Assembly: GCA_033964015.1 (NCBI GenBank)
Contig: CM066912.1
Location: 32,969,086 to 33,033,085 of the forward strand
Direction: 5' to 3'
DNA from: Scolanthus callimorphus
Lineage: Eukaryota; Cnidaria; Anthozoa; Actiniaria; Edwardsiidae
Length of the DNA stretch: 64,000 nt
The translations under genes and the position numbers were made by a program. The notes below the pieces were generated by a model that worked only from the letters and a program-made list of their open reading frames with translations, was not told where the DNA came from and searched no databases. Positions 1-11,644 of this stretch are shown here, piece after piece. Positions within the stretch are counted from its first letter, which is position 1. Every line of letters starts with the position of its first letter.

Positions 1-210
1 AAATCACACTTGTTGGTAGCCTGAATTTCAGACGTATTTTCTCTCGTAAAAAATACGAGAGAAAATTACGAGGGAAAATACGCCTTGTTGGTACCTTTTG
101 GGGGTCAAAATCAACTAAGCGACGCCATTTTAGGTACCTTGTAGGGGTAAAATCGAAAGTTCCCGACGAGCACCCCCGCCCCTAAAATATGGGAGTCATC
201 CCCCCCTGTG
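1..210. repeat. Partial copy of the G-tract-ended MITE family
   Basis: The segment around 120-207 (pieces 'taggggtaaaatc', 'cccgacgagcaccccc', 'gggagtcatcccccc') matches one arm of the G/C-tract-ended elements at 958-1442 and 17107-17461. Only one arm is visible, so the copy is truncated or its other end lies outside the window. A small imperfect palindrome (ctctcgtaaaaaatacgagag) lies at about 40-60. No coding signal was seen. Confidence 0.5.
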
Positions 211-239
211 ATAAGTCATGTTTCTTAGCAAGGCCGCCG

Positions 240-640
240 TATTTAGAAATTTCTGTCTTGGGGGGAGGGGGGGGGGGGAGGCCTTGGTCATCCTTTGTTT
301 TTTCTGGGGGTGGGAGGGGCAGATTTGTCCCCATATGTGGACACTAAAAATTTTGCTTCGCTGGGGGGGCAATTGCCCCCTCTGTCCCTCTGCTAGCTAT
401 GGCACTGCTAAGTAGTCAGGGCTCCTTTGTCTCAAACTTACAAAGGGAAATAGTCTCTCTTTGCATAACCATCACTGTCCCAACCAGTAGTTATGGAAGT
501 ATTATACACCGTGCGAATCCTTCCATAAGCTGGCATTCCTGTCAACAGGAAGTAAAGCAAATTATTATACATTCTGTGTGTCCATGTGTGATAAAGACAT
601 GGATGTATATTTTTTTCCGCTACTAACTTCATATTGTTGA
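240..640. repeat. Dispersed G-rich repeat, related to 40340-40480
   Basis: A G-rich tract is followed by 'ggtcatcctttgttttt' and 'tgggggtgggagggg', then an AT-rich stretch. The same order of motifs recurs at 40340-40480 inside a TTLL12 intron, so this is a dispersed repeat. Short open frames here are low-complexity translations of G runs. The family was not recognised. Confidence 0.45.
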
Positions 641-957
641 ATCATGTCATTGATGAAGAGCCATTCAACAACGGGATTGACCCAGTAATTTTGCGCTCAT
701 CTTACCATGCAAACAATTTGGAATCTCTCATATAAAAACAGGTTGATTTCAACATTAGGTTCCCCTTCCCACCAAATGATTCAAAATTGCATAAGTGTTA
801 TATTCTAATTCGCTCACCAACAACTTATTAGAAGTGTGTCTTTATTCACACTAATCGTTCACACTGTAATGAAATTATATTATTTAGTCCACTCATTTTT
901 AGGCCGAAAATGAGCTCAGCATGGAACAAACTGCAACAGAAGGTAGAAGATACTCTC

Positions 958-1442
958 CCAGGGGGGGGGGGGGGGGGGGACGCCAATATTTTTTGGTCGG
1001 GGATGATCGTCGTATCTTTTAGGGGTTAAAATCATGATGGTTTGGTCTCTTTTAGGGGTGATCTTGATCTTCAATAATTTTTAGGTAGATTGGTATCTTT
1101 AAGGGCCGAAACTGTGTCCAAATTGTTTTTTCTTATGATGGTGCTTCTAATAAAAACCGTGTAAGAAAGAGAGATTATTCGATGAGAAGATGATAAATGA
1201 GAAACAAACACGGAAATTTCTTGATGGGTATAATCTCTGCACCTCTTGCCTGTGTCCTTTGCACCTGTACTTGGTACACAAGACCTAATCTTTTAGGGTA
1301 TCTTTTAGGGTAATAGAGTTTTTGAGCCACGCCATGGCCCGCGATGTTTGGTATATCTTTTAGGGGTGAAACTGAAAATTTCCAACGATCATCCCAGACA
1401 AAAAAATATTGGAGTCCCCTTCCCCCCCCCCCCCCTCCGGGG
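958..1442. mobile_element. MITE with G-tract terminal inverted repeats and 9-bp TSD
   Basis: The left end is a run of about 20 G (961-980) followed by a segment reading CCAATATTTTTTGGTC. The right end is the reverse complement: AAAAAAATATTGGAGTCC, then a C run. Inverted arms of roughly 80 bp contain 'cgtatcttttaggggt'. The 9-bp direct repeat GATACTCTC flanks the element at 949-957 and 1443-1451 and is read as the target-site duplication. There is no transposase, so the element is non-autonomous. A 9-bp TSD would fit Mutator-like transposition, but the superfamily is an inference. Confidence 0.75.
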
Positions 1443-2242
1443 GATACTCTCTGGTATCATGGGAAACAAATCGGCAAAAGTCAGATCATAAGAAAGAACA
1501 AAATTACCGATCTCTGTTGACAGCTTGCATTATTAGCCTTTGTTGTTCGCAGCACTTTTACACTGTTTGTGAGATGAGTGTAGCGCCAGGCCCGACAAAA
1601 ACTCTTAATGTTTTCTGACTTCCAAGAATGATCATTTCACTGTATTAGGCCAAGTAAAAAAAATACATGTTTATCGTCCCCGCCCGCATCGTTTTTTGTA
1701 GCCGCATTCTTTTCTCTTTTTCTTTTTTCTTTTCACAAATTGTCTCCAAAACTAAGCCAAACGTCACAAGCGGACTAGAAACTGCTTTGAAATGTGACTT
1801 TAATGAGCATGGAAATGCTTTATATGAACATAGATTGCCCTTAAGAATAGTTTATGAAACAGTCGTAGTTATTTTGTACACAAAATATGGCATAAACCAA
1901 TTAAACAAGCCATAAACAAGGAGCAACAAGAAATAATAAATAAAAAAAATAAAAAGGGCCGCATCGACACTTTTTTGGAAAGCTCCGGACGATAAATATA
2001 TTATTATTTTTTCATTGGCCTTAAGTAAATCTTTGGCAATGAAAATGGCTTCGGAGGACATTTTCTGATGTTTACGGAATTAAAATATTCAAATCCCGTA
2101 CAAAGTCTATATTGAATGAGTGGAAAATCCCGAAAAAATTTGAAACTGAAATGCCCAAATGCTAGATATTTATTTTTAACTGGCTAGCGAAACATAAATC
2201 AAATCTGTGAATCAAACTATGGCACCTGGGGCTGAGAGAATG

Positions 2243-2687
2243 GGGTAGCACTATTTCGAGATACAAAGATACAAAGATACAAAGATACAACGATACAAAG
2301 ATACAAAGATACAAAGATACGAAGATACAAAGATACGAAGATACAAGATACGAAGATACAAAGATATGAAGACAAAGACAAAGATATGAAGATACAAAAA
2401 TACAAAGATACAAGGTATCGGATTTCTCATATGTATTAGTTTCAGCCTCTATATTTTCAAAATATAGATGCAGATGCTCATTTAAGCTTAGAAAATATAC
2501 TACACAGGCTGAAACCCGGGTAACACTAATACATATGAGAAATCCGATACCAGGAATCTTTGTATCTTAGTATCTTTGTATCTTCGTATCTTTGTATCTT
2601 TGCATCTTTGTATCTTTGTATGGCTTCGTATCTTTGTATCTTTGATCTTCGTATCTTTGTATCTTGTATCTCGAAATAGTGCTACCC
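2243..2687. mobile_element. Foldback element with gatacaaa tandem-repeat arms and 9-bp TSD
   Basis: Both termini read GGGTAGCACTATTTCGAGAT in inverted orientation. Inside each terminus is a tandem run of about 8-10 bp units (gatacaaa on the left, tttgtatc on the right). Next comes an inverted segment containing 'atcggatttctcatatgtat', then an AT-rich centre. The 9-bp direct repeat GAGAGAATG lies immediately outside both ends (2234-2242 and 2688-2696). The open frames here (Leu/Tyr/Cys-rich or Lys/Asp/Thr-rich) are translations of the tandem repeat, not genes. A Mutator-like foldback is the most likely class. Confidence 0.8.
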
Positions 2688-2699
2688 GAGAGAATGGAA

Positions 2700-4210
2700 G
2701 TCTTTCTGCTGTACACACTTGCCGACAAGGTCATAAATAACAGCTGCCCAAAAACTCGGTAATTTCTACCTTTTGCATGGTCGGCGATTTTTTGTCGATT
2801 TTGTTCCTGTGATTCTAGAGAGTGTTGGGAACAATATTAAGAAGCAAGATCTTCTGTTGCATTTTATTCCATGTTGTGTTATAAGTTGACTGGACTATAT
2901 GTAATATTTGACGTTGATATTCTTACTGGAATAAAGATAATATTAATTGTATGTTTAATACTCTATTTAATGTTGGACGCGATTCTTGGTTTTCACTTGT
3001 CACGTGATTAAATTTATTTCTCTAAATTAACTTCTAAACACTGGATGCCTAATAGAATTATAAAGGAGCCGAAAGGCCGAAATTTCGTGTGACAAATGCT
3101 CATGGGTAGAAATTGCCGCCGCTCATCTACGAGCATGCGCACTACGGGGTTTTAAATCATAATTCAAGATGGCGGCCGTATAGCAATTGACTGGGGAAAA
3201 TAGAAATTCAAAAGTTTCTCGTTTCTAACTAAACTGGGCCAACCTCTATACATCCATGCCTGTTCATTGCAGCTTTATCGAGGGCCTCCGGATAGAGTTT
3301 ACTTGTGTAAAACCGTAGTCGTCCGGCGTTTTTAGTTTTAAAAATGCAGATTTCCATCCTCAGGAATCCATATAATTATCGTACAATGCTACAAGTGCAG
3401 TCAAAGTTTTCTCTTGTGGCCGTACAACCGTAAATCTTGAACCAGCTCTATACATCTCGGGTTGTAGTTCGATAAACAAGGATCACATCCATGTACTTTT
3501 CAGCTTATAAAACCTTCAAATCGTTCGGCGTTTTCCCGAGAAAGTTTGAGCTTTTTACTTAGTAGTATAGCTTCCAGTGTGCCAGGTTTACAGCCATAAT
3601 ATTGCCGAAAACTATTTTTTGGGGGGAGAATTCTCTTCGCTTTCTGTCGTCCATTTAGTCTCGATATACCGCGTAGGACTGGGCATAAACGATGCCTGGG
3701 CCTTTTTTCCCGTTGTTTGGGGTCCTGGGGGTACTTTCTTTCTCATTTTTTTATTACTATTTTTCAAAATATCACTGCTCATAGAATTCTATATTGTTAA
3801 GTGTTCTTCTCTTTGTATTTTCCATTATTTTTGCACGCAAGAAAAGCATTATTAGCTCTATAAACTGCATTTCTAGATTGCTAAACTACACAGGGAGCCC
3901 AAAAGTACATTCACGGGATACCTGTGTCTATTATTGCACATGCCAGAACTGCAGTTCCTGGCTAAATATGCTGTTGAAACCTGTCATTTTAGAGTTTCAT
4001 GTGCTGTAAGTAACCTCATGTCAGATGTTCCTTTGAAATTTCAGTCAGAGTTGGATTTTAAATTAAATCAAACACTGAAGGTGAGCCCGCGTGCCACTCA
4101 TGCGATAATCCGCTGAAGTGTCCTCAATTTCTAGCCATGTGAATAGAGTTACATACATTCATCACAGAAATGACATCTCTGTAGGTCTCTTGATTTAGAA
4201 GTTAGCTTTT
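2700..4210. other. Gene-poor AT-rich stretch
   Basis: No coding exon, RNA gene or clear element end was recognised. Short open frames at 3577-4116 have neither convincing splice sites nor protein-like composition. Confidence 0.4.
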
Positions 4211-4224
4211 TGATGGCGTCACAT

Positions 4225-4620
4225 TATACATTGACGTCACATTATACATTGAACTCACTATCGCAAATCTGATTGGCCGAGAGCAAACAATCCATTCTCT
4301 ATGTCGCGTGAACTTGACATGCTAAATACAATATCTGCAGAGGATATTGCATTTCGCATGTCAAGTTCAAAGTCGGCTTGTTCCCAAGCCCCTCGTCCGT
4401 GTCTGCATTTTCAATTTGAGCAAAGCCATTTTGTATAAATTCATTTGGCATCGTATCAATTTGTCTTTTTTTAATGTATATAAAACAATTATTGAATTAA
4501 AAAGACCCCCACTCAGCCTTCGGCTTCGGCAGATAACACAGGCCTCGGTTTTGCTAACTCACGATGTCTTGCTCAACCTCATCCAATAATTGCTTATTGG
4601 CTGCTGAGTTCGCGAAAAAA
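4225..4620. repeat. Dispersed 'attatacattg' MITE-family copy
   Basis: The text 'attatacattgaactcactatcgcaaatctgattggc' (read in pieces from 4246) matches, on the opposite strand, the right end of the repeat at 7427-7690. An inverted pair 'acttgacatgc' / 'gcatgtcaagt' surrounds 4310-4365, so the copy has an internal hairpin. Boundaries are approximate. Confidence 0.45.
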
Positions 4621-4648
4621 TCGTCACACTTCATGGATGGACGCAAAT

Positions 4649-5292
4649 AACTTTTATTATATTCGTGTGACGGATATCAAACTTGGAGGACAGTAGGAGG
4701 TATATTTTAGCAATAGTTTTTAACATATTTCTATCTTCATTTGTGTCAACACTTTTAATAATATCCCAGCTATAGTGGACCCCTATGTTCCACTTTCAAC
4801 ATCACTAAAACAAAATTGCACGAAATTTCAAAATTGGTGTTGAATTTAATAGCTGTAGTCACACTCGGAAAACTCGTCTGAGACGAGTTTCTCGTCAGAA
4901 AAAGTTCCTGTCCTATGTCAATTCTAATCAGAAACACTTGCTTGTTATCTGTCTAAACTTTCTTCTTCAAAAAAATTTTTTCGCGTGATCACAGAAGAAC
5001 AGGGAACCATATTCAAAGCGAGAAATTCGTCTCAACTAATGTCTCCTACATTTCAAAAGTCTTAGCCAATTCGGCGGAACCAAAATTGAGATTTCTTTAC
5101 TTGTTTGCTTATTTATTTATTTATTTATTGTTTAGAGATGTTTAAAGACTAGGAACAAGGGGGTCCTCTGTTGCTTGGATAATATTAAAAGTATTAACGC
5201 AAACAAAGATCGAAATATGTCAAACTATTGCTAAAAGATACCAACTAGTGTCCTCCAAGTTTGATATCCGTCACAAGAATATTATAAAAGTT
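4649..5292. mobile_element. TIR element (~644 bp)
   Basis: The left end (AACTTTTATTATATTCGTGT, continuing through gacggatatcaaacttggag) is repeated as its near-perfect reverse complement at 5245-5292. The terminal inverted repeats are about 45 bp. The interior is AT-rich, includes an ATTT run near 5105-5130, and has no coding signal. A target duplication could not be fixed. The right end lies about 50 bp from the stop codon of the possible - strand exon at 5341-5661. Confidence 0.7.
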
Positions 5293-5340
5293 ATGAACGA
5301 ATTAATATTACAGAAAGTACGCTTGGACTTTTCGTGTAGT

Positions 5341-5661
5341 CTACTTAACCACCTGTGCTTTGGCAAAATTCAACCGACCTTTATGATCAGCCATCGTGGA
5401 CATTGCTCTCGCGATAGGCGGATTCTCGCAACCGGCCACCTCCCCCATTCGCCCTTCAATATCATCTTCTTGGATATCCTGCATTATTACACAATCGTCT
5501 TCCGCCGAATCTGGCGGTCTTGGCAGAGTACATTTGTCATGACTGTACATTGTTTGTATGTGGCTTTTCCACACGCCATAGCCAACAGCCTGAAGGCGTC
5601 GGATCTTCGTAATAAATTCCATCAAGCTTACCAGGTTGCCACCAGTTGTCTGCTCGCCGTT
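5341..5661 (-). CDS. Possible terminal exon of the secreted-protein gene
   Basis: On the - strand a 106-codon open segment follows a pyrimidine-rich acceptor (ttttttgtgaaaag, AG at 5662-5663) and ends at a stop at 5341-5343. The translation is mixed and soluble-looking: it starts NGEQTTGGNLVSLMEF, has an acidic middle (EDDCVIMQDIQEDD) and ends AQVVK. It enters in phase 0, the phase in which exon 3 of the - strand gene ends at 17475, so it could be that gene's last exon. Intervening exons may be missing and the link is not proven. No family was recognised. The longer + strand frame over the same bases (5248-5742) looks like a shadow. Confidence 0.4.
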   Translation of the reverse strand, partial: NGEQTTGGNLVSLMEFITKIRRLQAVGYGVWKSHIQTMYSHDKCTLPRPPDSAEDDCVIMQDIQEDDIEGRMGEVAGCENPPIARAMSTMADHKGRLNFAKAQVVK

Positions 5662-6821
5662 CTTTTCACAAAAAATATAATTGACAAAAAAGGCTGCATG
5701 TTAAATCTGTTTATTAAAACCTGTAACACTGGATCCCATTAAAAGTTTTCTTTTTAATTGATTGGAGTTATGCCAATGTAAACTATTTTACACGGTTCAA
5801 ATAAAATATGTTTGTCTGTCTGTCTGTCATCATAATTCCGCACAAAGTGGGAAGTAAGATATCAAACACGAGACAGTGTGTTTTATCAGGATTTCCAAAC
5901 ACTGAGAAGTGTGACTTAAGGTATGAGTATACCTCTGAGTGGTCTCGCGCTCAGCTATGTTAATGCCTGGGTCTCAGTTGCTTTCAAAATGGCGGCTCAA
6001 AAACCTTAGGGGGTGGTCTATATCGAGAACTTTTAATCTTTACCATTCATTTCTTATTTAGAATTGTTGTTCGGCAAAAGTTAAACAAATTCCAGTTGAC
6101 ATCCCCATGGCAACGTGGAATGTGACCTTTGAACTCAAAAGAAAAGAAATTTTAAAAACTGCCTCGCGAGGAAAGGAAAGGCAAAAAATTTTAAGGATAT
6201 CAAGATGTTATGTAATTAATGCTAGGACAAGTATCACTGGTCCAACTAGATATGATGTCCATTTCATCAGGAAACCTATTTTTGGACATTCTGAAATATG
6301 ATATCTGCTAATAACTTCGTAAATGAAAACATTATGCACGATATCTAGTTGGACTGATAAACTTCAAGGTATGGCCTATTACTTCATTTAGTTTAATTGC
6401 AGGTTTGTTTGCATTTTCCACTCCTCGTCAAGCTTTGAAACGAAAATTTTTGAAACAGAGGTCAAAGGTCGGGCTTTTGTTTCTATGGTAACAGCAACTT
6501 ATGAAATTATCAAGGACGTTGAGGTCTTTAATATTGTAAGGGAATTGGAAGGATAAGTTGGACGTATGTTAACTAAGAACAAATGGAATGCTAAACAGGG
6601 CGTGGTCCCTTTGACCCAGGCATTAAAGTGCCTGAGCGGGGAAAAAATTCGTATCACGTCACAATTTACACCACAAACGTCATTCATTTATCATTTTAAA
6701 GCTAAAAGATTGTTCTATCCGATGAATACTTTTGTTTTCATTATATTGTACATGAACATATGTTTTTTAGCTCTAAAGAAAAAAGGACCGACTTTCTTTA
6801 AAAAGTTCCATCTTCTTCCAA

Positions 6822-7111
6822 TTACTGCGGCTTTCATAAATCTGCGAACTCTCGCCATCGATTTCCAACCGTAAAACCGCCTTCTGGCTTCCGTCAATCA
6901 AACTCCCGAGTCTTCTCGTCGTTACTCTTTGTGCTTTTTGATTGGCCAGCGCCTAAGCAGTGTTAAAACGCCAGCAATGGTTACGTGGCTGGCAAATCAA
7001 AAAGCACAAAGAGTAACGACGAAAAGACTCAGGAGTTTGATTGGCGGAAGCCAGAAGGCGGTTTTACGGTTGGAAATCGATAGCGAGAGTTCGCAGAATT
7101 ATGAAAATCGC
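6822..7111. repeat. ~290-bp palindrome (foldback)
   Basis: The left arm runs from 'attactgcgg' through 'ccgtaaaaccgccttctggc' to 'tgctttttgattggcca'. The right arm is its reverse complement, ending 'aatcgcagtaa'. The central loop is about 50 bp. Short frames on both strands here are mirror translations of the arms. Confidence 0.7.
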
Positions 7112-7279
7112 AGTAAATTGCACAGTTCCAAATATAAGCAAAATCTATTCTTTAGAAGGCGATCTAAAAAAGGGTGTGCGGGATTTTTGATTTTCCTTTT
7201 AACATAAAAATTGTATGCTAATTTTTGTGTTAGCATTGCCAAAAATATCTGATTTCAACCTTTTTTACGTGATATTAAG

Positions 7280-7440
7280 CAATTATTGGATGAGGTTTTT
7301 GTGATTTCCAGAATAAACAATGTCGAGACAAGTGGAATCAGGCGAGGCCGTAAGGCCGAGCCTGATTCCAATTGGCGAGATATTGTTTATTCTGGAAATC
7401 ACAAAAACCGAATTCAATAATTGTTTTATTATACATTGAT
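7280..7440. repeat. ~160-bp palindrome
   Basis: The arm 'gtttttgtgatttccagaat' is followed about 70 bp later by 'attctggaaatcacaaaaac', and 'aatcaggcgaggc' by 'gcctgattcc'. It is a compact hairpin, probably a separate foldback insertion inside the 5920-8014 element. Confidence 0.6.
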
Positions 7441-7690
7441 TCAGTGAAAATACTTTTTTTCTGTCAAGCAATTTCTTTTACACAAGCGCCTTGTTAAATA
7501 GGGGAAACATTCAAGGGCTGTAGTCCCATGAAACATTGCGCGCGTAGGATCAAGAATCAGCTAGCTGATTCTTCAAGAATCAGCATGCTGATTCTTGGAG
7601 ACCCTTAAAGTGCGTGATTCCCAAAGTAAAGCGCGCGTTTTTAGCCAATCAGAATCGAGATAGTGAGTACAATGTATAATAATTCCGCAA
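7427..7690. repeat. 'ttattatacattg' MITE-family copy
   Basis: Inverted ends 'ttattatacattg' (7427) and 'caatgtataataa' (to about 7683) enclose 'gctaaaaacgcgcg'-type sequence also seen at 4225-4330. Flanking segments 7141-7186 and 7700-7745 are inverted copies of each other, so this copy sits in the loop of a larger inverted repeat. Confidence 0.5.
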
Positions 7691-8019
7691 ATACGTAAAA
7701 TACCAATAATCCCGCACACCTTTTTTCAGATCGCACTCTAAGGAATACATTTTGCGGAAATCTGGAGCTTTTAACATTAACTGGAAGTGGCAGGAACTCT
7801 TAAAAAGCAAAAATTGGTACTTTTCCTTTGAGGCACAAAACGACGAAAATGATCCATCAAATTACCGTAAGTAATTTACGGTAACCACTTAGTAAGTAAG
7901 TTCCATAAGCTTTAACACGATATATAATTGGCCCTTGTAGTGTAAATAATGACACAACAGTGTTTTTTTTTTCGCGAAAAAGTGACATCCCTCGCGCAAA
8001 GGTATACTCATACCTTAAC

Positions 8020-9600
8020 CCCCGTACTTTTGAGGAGATACGAGGAGATACGACGAAATAGTCAATAGTCCAAGGATAATATATTCAGATCTCCAATAAG
8101 AAAAGATACGAGAGCATCCCCGCCAAGCTGATTTAGGAGTCCCCATACCTTAGCAGCGTAGGCCTCAAATACATTACTCGATGTCAGGATTGGACCACAC
8201 ACGTGATTCTCAAATGAGATGAGAGCGTTTTGTAGATCTATATATCTGCCACTAACCTGTGGGTGAGATACACAGCATTTTTATTTGATTTACGAGTTTC
8301 CTTTCCGGTTCATCTTTTGAGATTTATACGCTCGCGAATGGCTGATTGCATTTTTTTAAACCGCACCGGTGGGTTGAGAACCTACGGAAACTTTTTCAGG
8401 GAAGGGTGTATTGGACCCTGGACATTCCACGGGATAGGGTTCGTCTGGCGCTTGGAAATTCCGAGGGGCAAAAACCGGCTCGAGCAAACCGAAAAAGTAG
8501 TGAAGTTTATCATTTTTTCTCGGTGCCTTAAAATACTTCAATGAACTCAAGACTTGGAGGTTATCTTTGGTATATATTCAAGAATAATTTACGGAAGTAT
8601 CAAAAACTTTTACATATGAGATTTGTGTCAGAGGCGAAAAGTGTAAGTTTTATAACAAACGGAAGATTTATAATATAATTTCTCAAATTTTTTCCTTGAA
8701 CACATGCCAAACAAAATCGGGAGCATTCTAAGAAGTGAAATTTGGCTGGTACATTGCCTTGGGTTTGTAGATTATTCGGGCGTCAAGGATTTCTTAATTC
8801 CGCAGATATTAGCCATTATTTTTCAAGGAAATATTTGCGGCATAAATAGCTTTGCCATTTTGGAGCCTGAAAAAGTCCGTTCGAATAACATAAAACCGGC
8901 CCAATGAATTCTCTCCAAACTTGCTGTGATTAATGCTAGCTACTCAGGGATTAGTGTGAGGGGTGTCATTTTAAAAGTTTAGGTCGCGCAACGTGTCTGA
9001 TGGCTGCGTATTATAAACAAGGGTGTGGTTATAACGTTGCTATAGCAACTCCGATCACAACAAAATGCACACTACAACAAAGTTCAAACCCTCCAGGGTA
9101 ACCATGTGAAAGTTCAGACCAGTACAGGTTTTTGAGCCTGAACAGCAGGCAAACAAAGTTTGGTGGTGGAGAGCAGAAAAAATTGTAGGCAGCCTCCTTA
9201 AAGAGTCTCTGATTTCTATTTATAGCGGAGCTCCTGAGCGGAGCACCATACATAAGGAAAAGTGGTATCAGAATTCAGACGTATAACCATCAAGTCGCTT
9301 TTGAGTGGTTTCAGATGTTTATGTCATTTTCAATGACGTAAACAGTGACGTCATGTCACGTGACTTTGACAATAGACAGGTATGAACCTAAAGACAACTT
9401 TTGCCAAGTTTGGTCGTCATTGGAGCTTTCCCACTGGAGATATGATTTTTTTCCTTTCATTCCTGAATACAACGTATAGTGTAATTCCGTGTGTGTGTTT
9501 GTGTGTCCGCTCGGCACACAGGCATCCCAATTTTAGGGGGGAAAATAGGCAAGAACGCACACGCGCGCGCTTCTACTTTTGTCGCCTTCGTGTTTAGTTT
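8020..9600. other. Intergenic or intronic stretch without a recognisable gene
   Basis: No exon, TIR or RNA gene could be supported. At 9325-9362 two TGACGT cores occur near cacgtgac, foreshadowing the CRE-rich satellite that starts at about 9610. Confidence 0.4.
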
Positions 9601-9609
9601 TAACGGAGC

Positions 9610-10243
9610 TCCGGCCCGGCGCTAGTTGACCAACATTGGGTTAATTAAAGTTATGTTAGAAGGGGGGTGCACCACCAAGGTCACGTGGCATGACGTCATT
9701 GATGACGTCATCAAAACTAGAGAAGTCAATATCTCAAGAAGGTAACATCGCTAGGTGACCAAACTTGGGTACAGTTATCTTGGAGGCAAGGGGGATACAC
9801 CCACCAAGGTCACGTGGCATGACGTCATCGATGACGTCATCAAAACTAGAGAAGTTAATATCTCAAGAAGGTAACATCGCTAGGTGACCAAACTTGGGTA
9901 AAGTTATCTTGGAGGCAAGAGGGGTGCACCGCCAAAGTCACGTTGCATGACGTAATCGATGACGTCATCAAAACTAGAGAGGTCAATATCTCAAGAAGGT
10001 AATATCGCTAGGTGACCAAACTTGGGTACAGTTATCTTGGAGGCAAGGGGGCGCACCCACCAAGGTCACGTGGCATGACGTCATCGATGACGTCATCAAA
10101 ACTAGAGAAGTCAATATCTCAAGAAGGTAACATCGCTAGGTGGCCAAACTTGGGTAAAGTTATCTTGGAGGCAAGGGGGGTGCACCCACCAAAGTCACGT
10201 GGCATGACGTCATCGATGACGTCATCAAAACTAGAGAAGTCAA
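9610..10243. repeat. ~128-bp satellite array, left part (about 5 units)
   Basis: Tandem units of about 128 bp start near 'caatatctcaagaaggtaac' and include 'gctaggtgaccaaacttggg', 'gttatcttggaggcaag' and the perfect 20-bp palindrome TGACGTCATCGATGACGTCA preceded by CACGTGG. The first unit is degenerate. The array breaks at 10243 at an inserted TIR element and resumes in the same orientation and register at 15916. Unit-length frames here are repeat translations. Confidence 0.9.
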
Positions 10244-10269
10244 CACGATGGTCGGTTGCTAGGGTTTTT

Positions 10270-11340
10270 TCTCCCGGAAGCTACTTAAATTAAATGTTAG
10301 GCTCAACGAGGTTGGGTAGTGGTAGCGATCGGTTGGGTTTTGTAAGCTCCTCCGATCAAGTGAAAAATCTGAAAATTTTAGCGAATCTGCCCTCCTCTGC
10401 TCCTTTTGATGAACAAAATCGAAGATTTAATCACCTCTTAGTGGGCTATTCCCGTGGATTCTGCTGATTTTCAAGCTTTGGCTGACGACTTAAGGGGCCC
10501 GGGAGTCAAGTCAAGACAAGACTCAGTTCTAGAGGTTGGGATAGTGACTGCGTACCAGTTTGTGGTAACATTTAGCCTGATATCGTGTTTATACTTGTTT
10601 CTTTACTGCATATCATGGATTTTTTTTTTGCTGAATTTATCTGATTTCCACTGTATTTTGGTTACACACGCTCAAGCATCTGAAGCATTCCTATCTTTAC
10701 TTTCCCGCCATATTTAAACTGCTGAGTATTTATATTTCTTAGTTCTTATCACTACATCTCCTACTCTATCTTGCGCTATTACTCTGTTGATAGATCTCTC
10801 TGTCGAGTTCTGGATTTTTTTTTTTGATTTTTTTTTTTTTTTTTTTGATTTCAGGGGTTTTCATTTGTACCAAATGATATTTTACCTTCTGGTTCTTTAA
10901 TTAATTCGCAGTTGGATTTACCAAGTGCAATCAATCGTCCATAAACTTCCAAACTGAAATTTACATATCGTTTGCATTGTCTTTTCTCAGCCCCGTTTTC
11001 CTCTGCCCGCGGTCCTCGGGACAGCCCGCGGGACACTTTTTCTTCTTTTGCCACCCAGGGTAGCCTTATTAATATAACGTTTTTGTATATATTGGGTGAC
11101 TCCTATATTTTGCTACAACTTTATAAAGTATATCAATTTATAGTACAGTATAATAATAATCAAATATATATTTTAAATATTATTTTAAATCAATAATAAA
11201 TAAAATCCAAACACAAAGTTAAACAAGTGCAACAACAAATAATAATTCTGTGCGATCACCAATTACAGAAATCATATATATATACACACCAAATAAAAAC
11301 ATCAATCAATAACATAATAAATATAACAATTCAACAAAGT
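10270..11340. other. Left interior of the 5.67-kb element
   Basis: The stretch is AT-rich with T runs at about 10815-10845. A + strand frame from 10454 starts with a protein-like stretch but then becomes hydrophobic low-complexity. A - strand frame at 10851-11054 is also moderately protein-like. Neither has homology I recognise. They could be remnants of the element's own genes. Confidence 0.3.
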
Positions 11341-11644
11341 GCACCCTAATGATGTTTTTTGGCAGGTTGACTGCGGTATTTCTAATCATGCTTTGCCTGG
11401 CGCCTCTATGCCAACGACAGCTACTTAACTCTAGTTGTCTACATGATGGCGTTTTCATGTCTCTGCCACTTTCACTGGCTGATGATAACAGAAACACAGG
11501 CCTGAAAAACTTATTTTGGTCCTATTATCCTGAATTTTCTAGACCGATTTTCTGGTCGAAATCCAGAATCAAAGGCAAAACAATCCCTGTCGTTACTATA
11601 GCAACTCCACTGCGACTTTTCATCTCTCCCTGAAGGGTGACCTC

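Larger units (their letters stand above)
5920..8014. mobile_element. TTAA-flanked TIR element (~2.1 kb), non-autonomous
   Basis: The ends are inverted: GGTATGAGTATACCT at 5920 and its reverse complement ending at 8014. Both are bordered by TTAA (5916-5919 and 8015-8018). A TTAA target duplication is characteristic of piggyBac and Kolobok transposons; which one is not resolved. The interior has no transposase frame but contains two large palindromes (6822-7111 and 7280-7440) and a further repeat copy (7427-7690). Confidence 0.65.

Noticed and set aside
2162..2718. Open frames in the gatacaaa arrays
   Set aside because: They are periodic translations of short tandem repeats and occur on both strands in mirror form.
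5248..5742. 164-codon + strand frame
   Set aside because: It overlaps the TIR of the 4649-5292 element and the - strand exon candidate. Its Cys/His/Ile-rich composition looks like an antisense shadow.
10454..11054. Possible captured exons in the 5.67-kb element
   Set aside because: The frames on opposite strands are only partly protein-like, with no consistent splice sites or phase, so they are left as unassigned interior.
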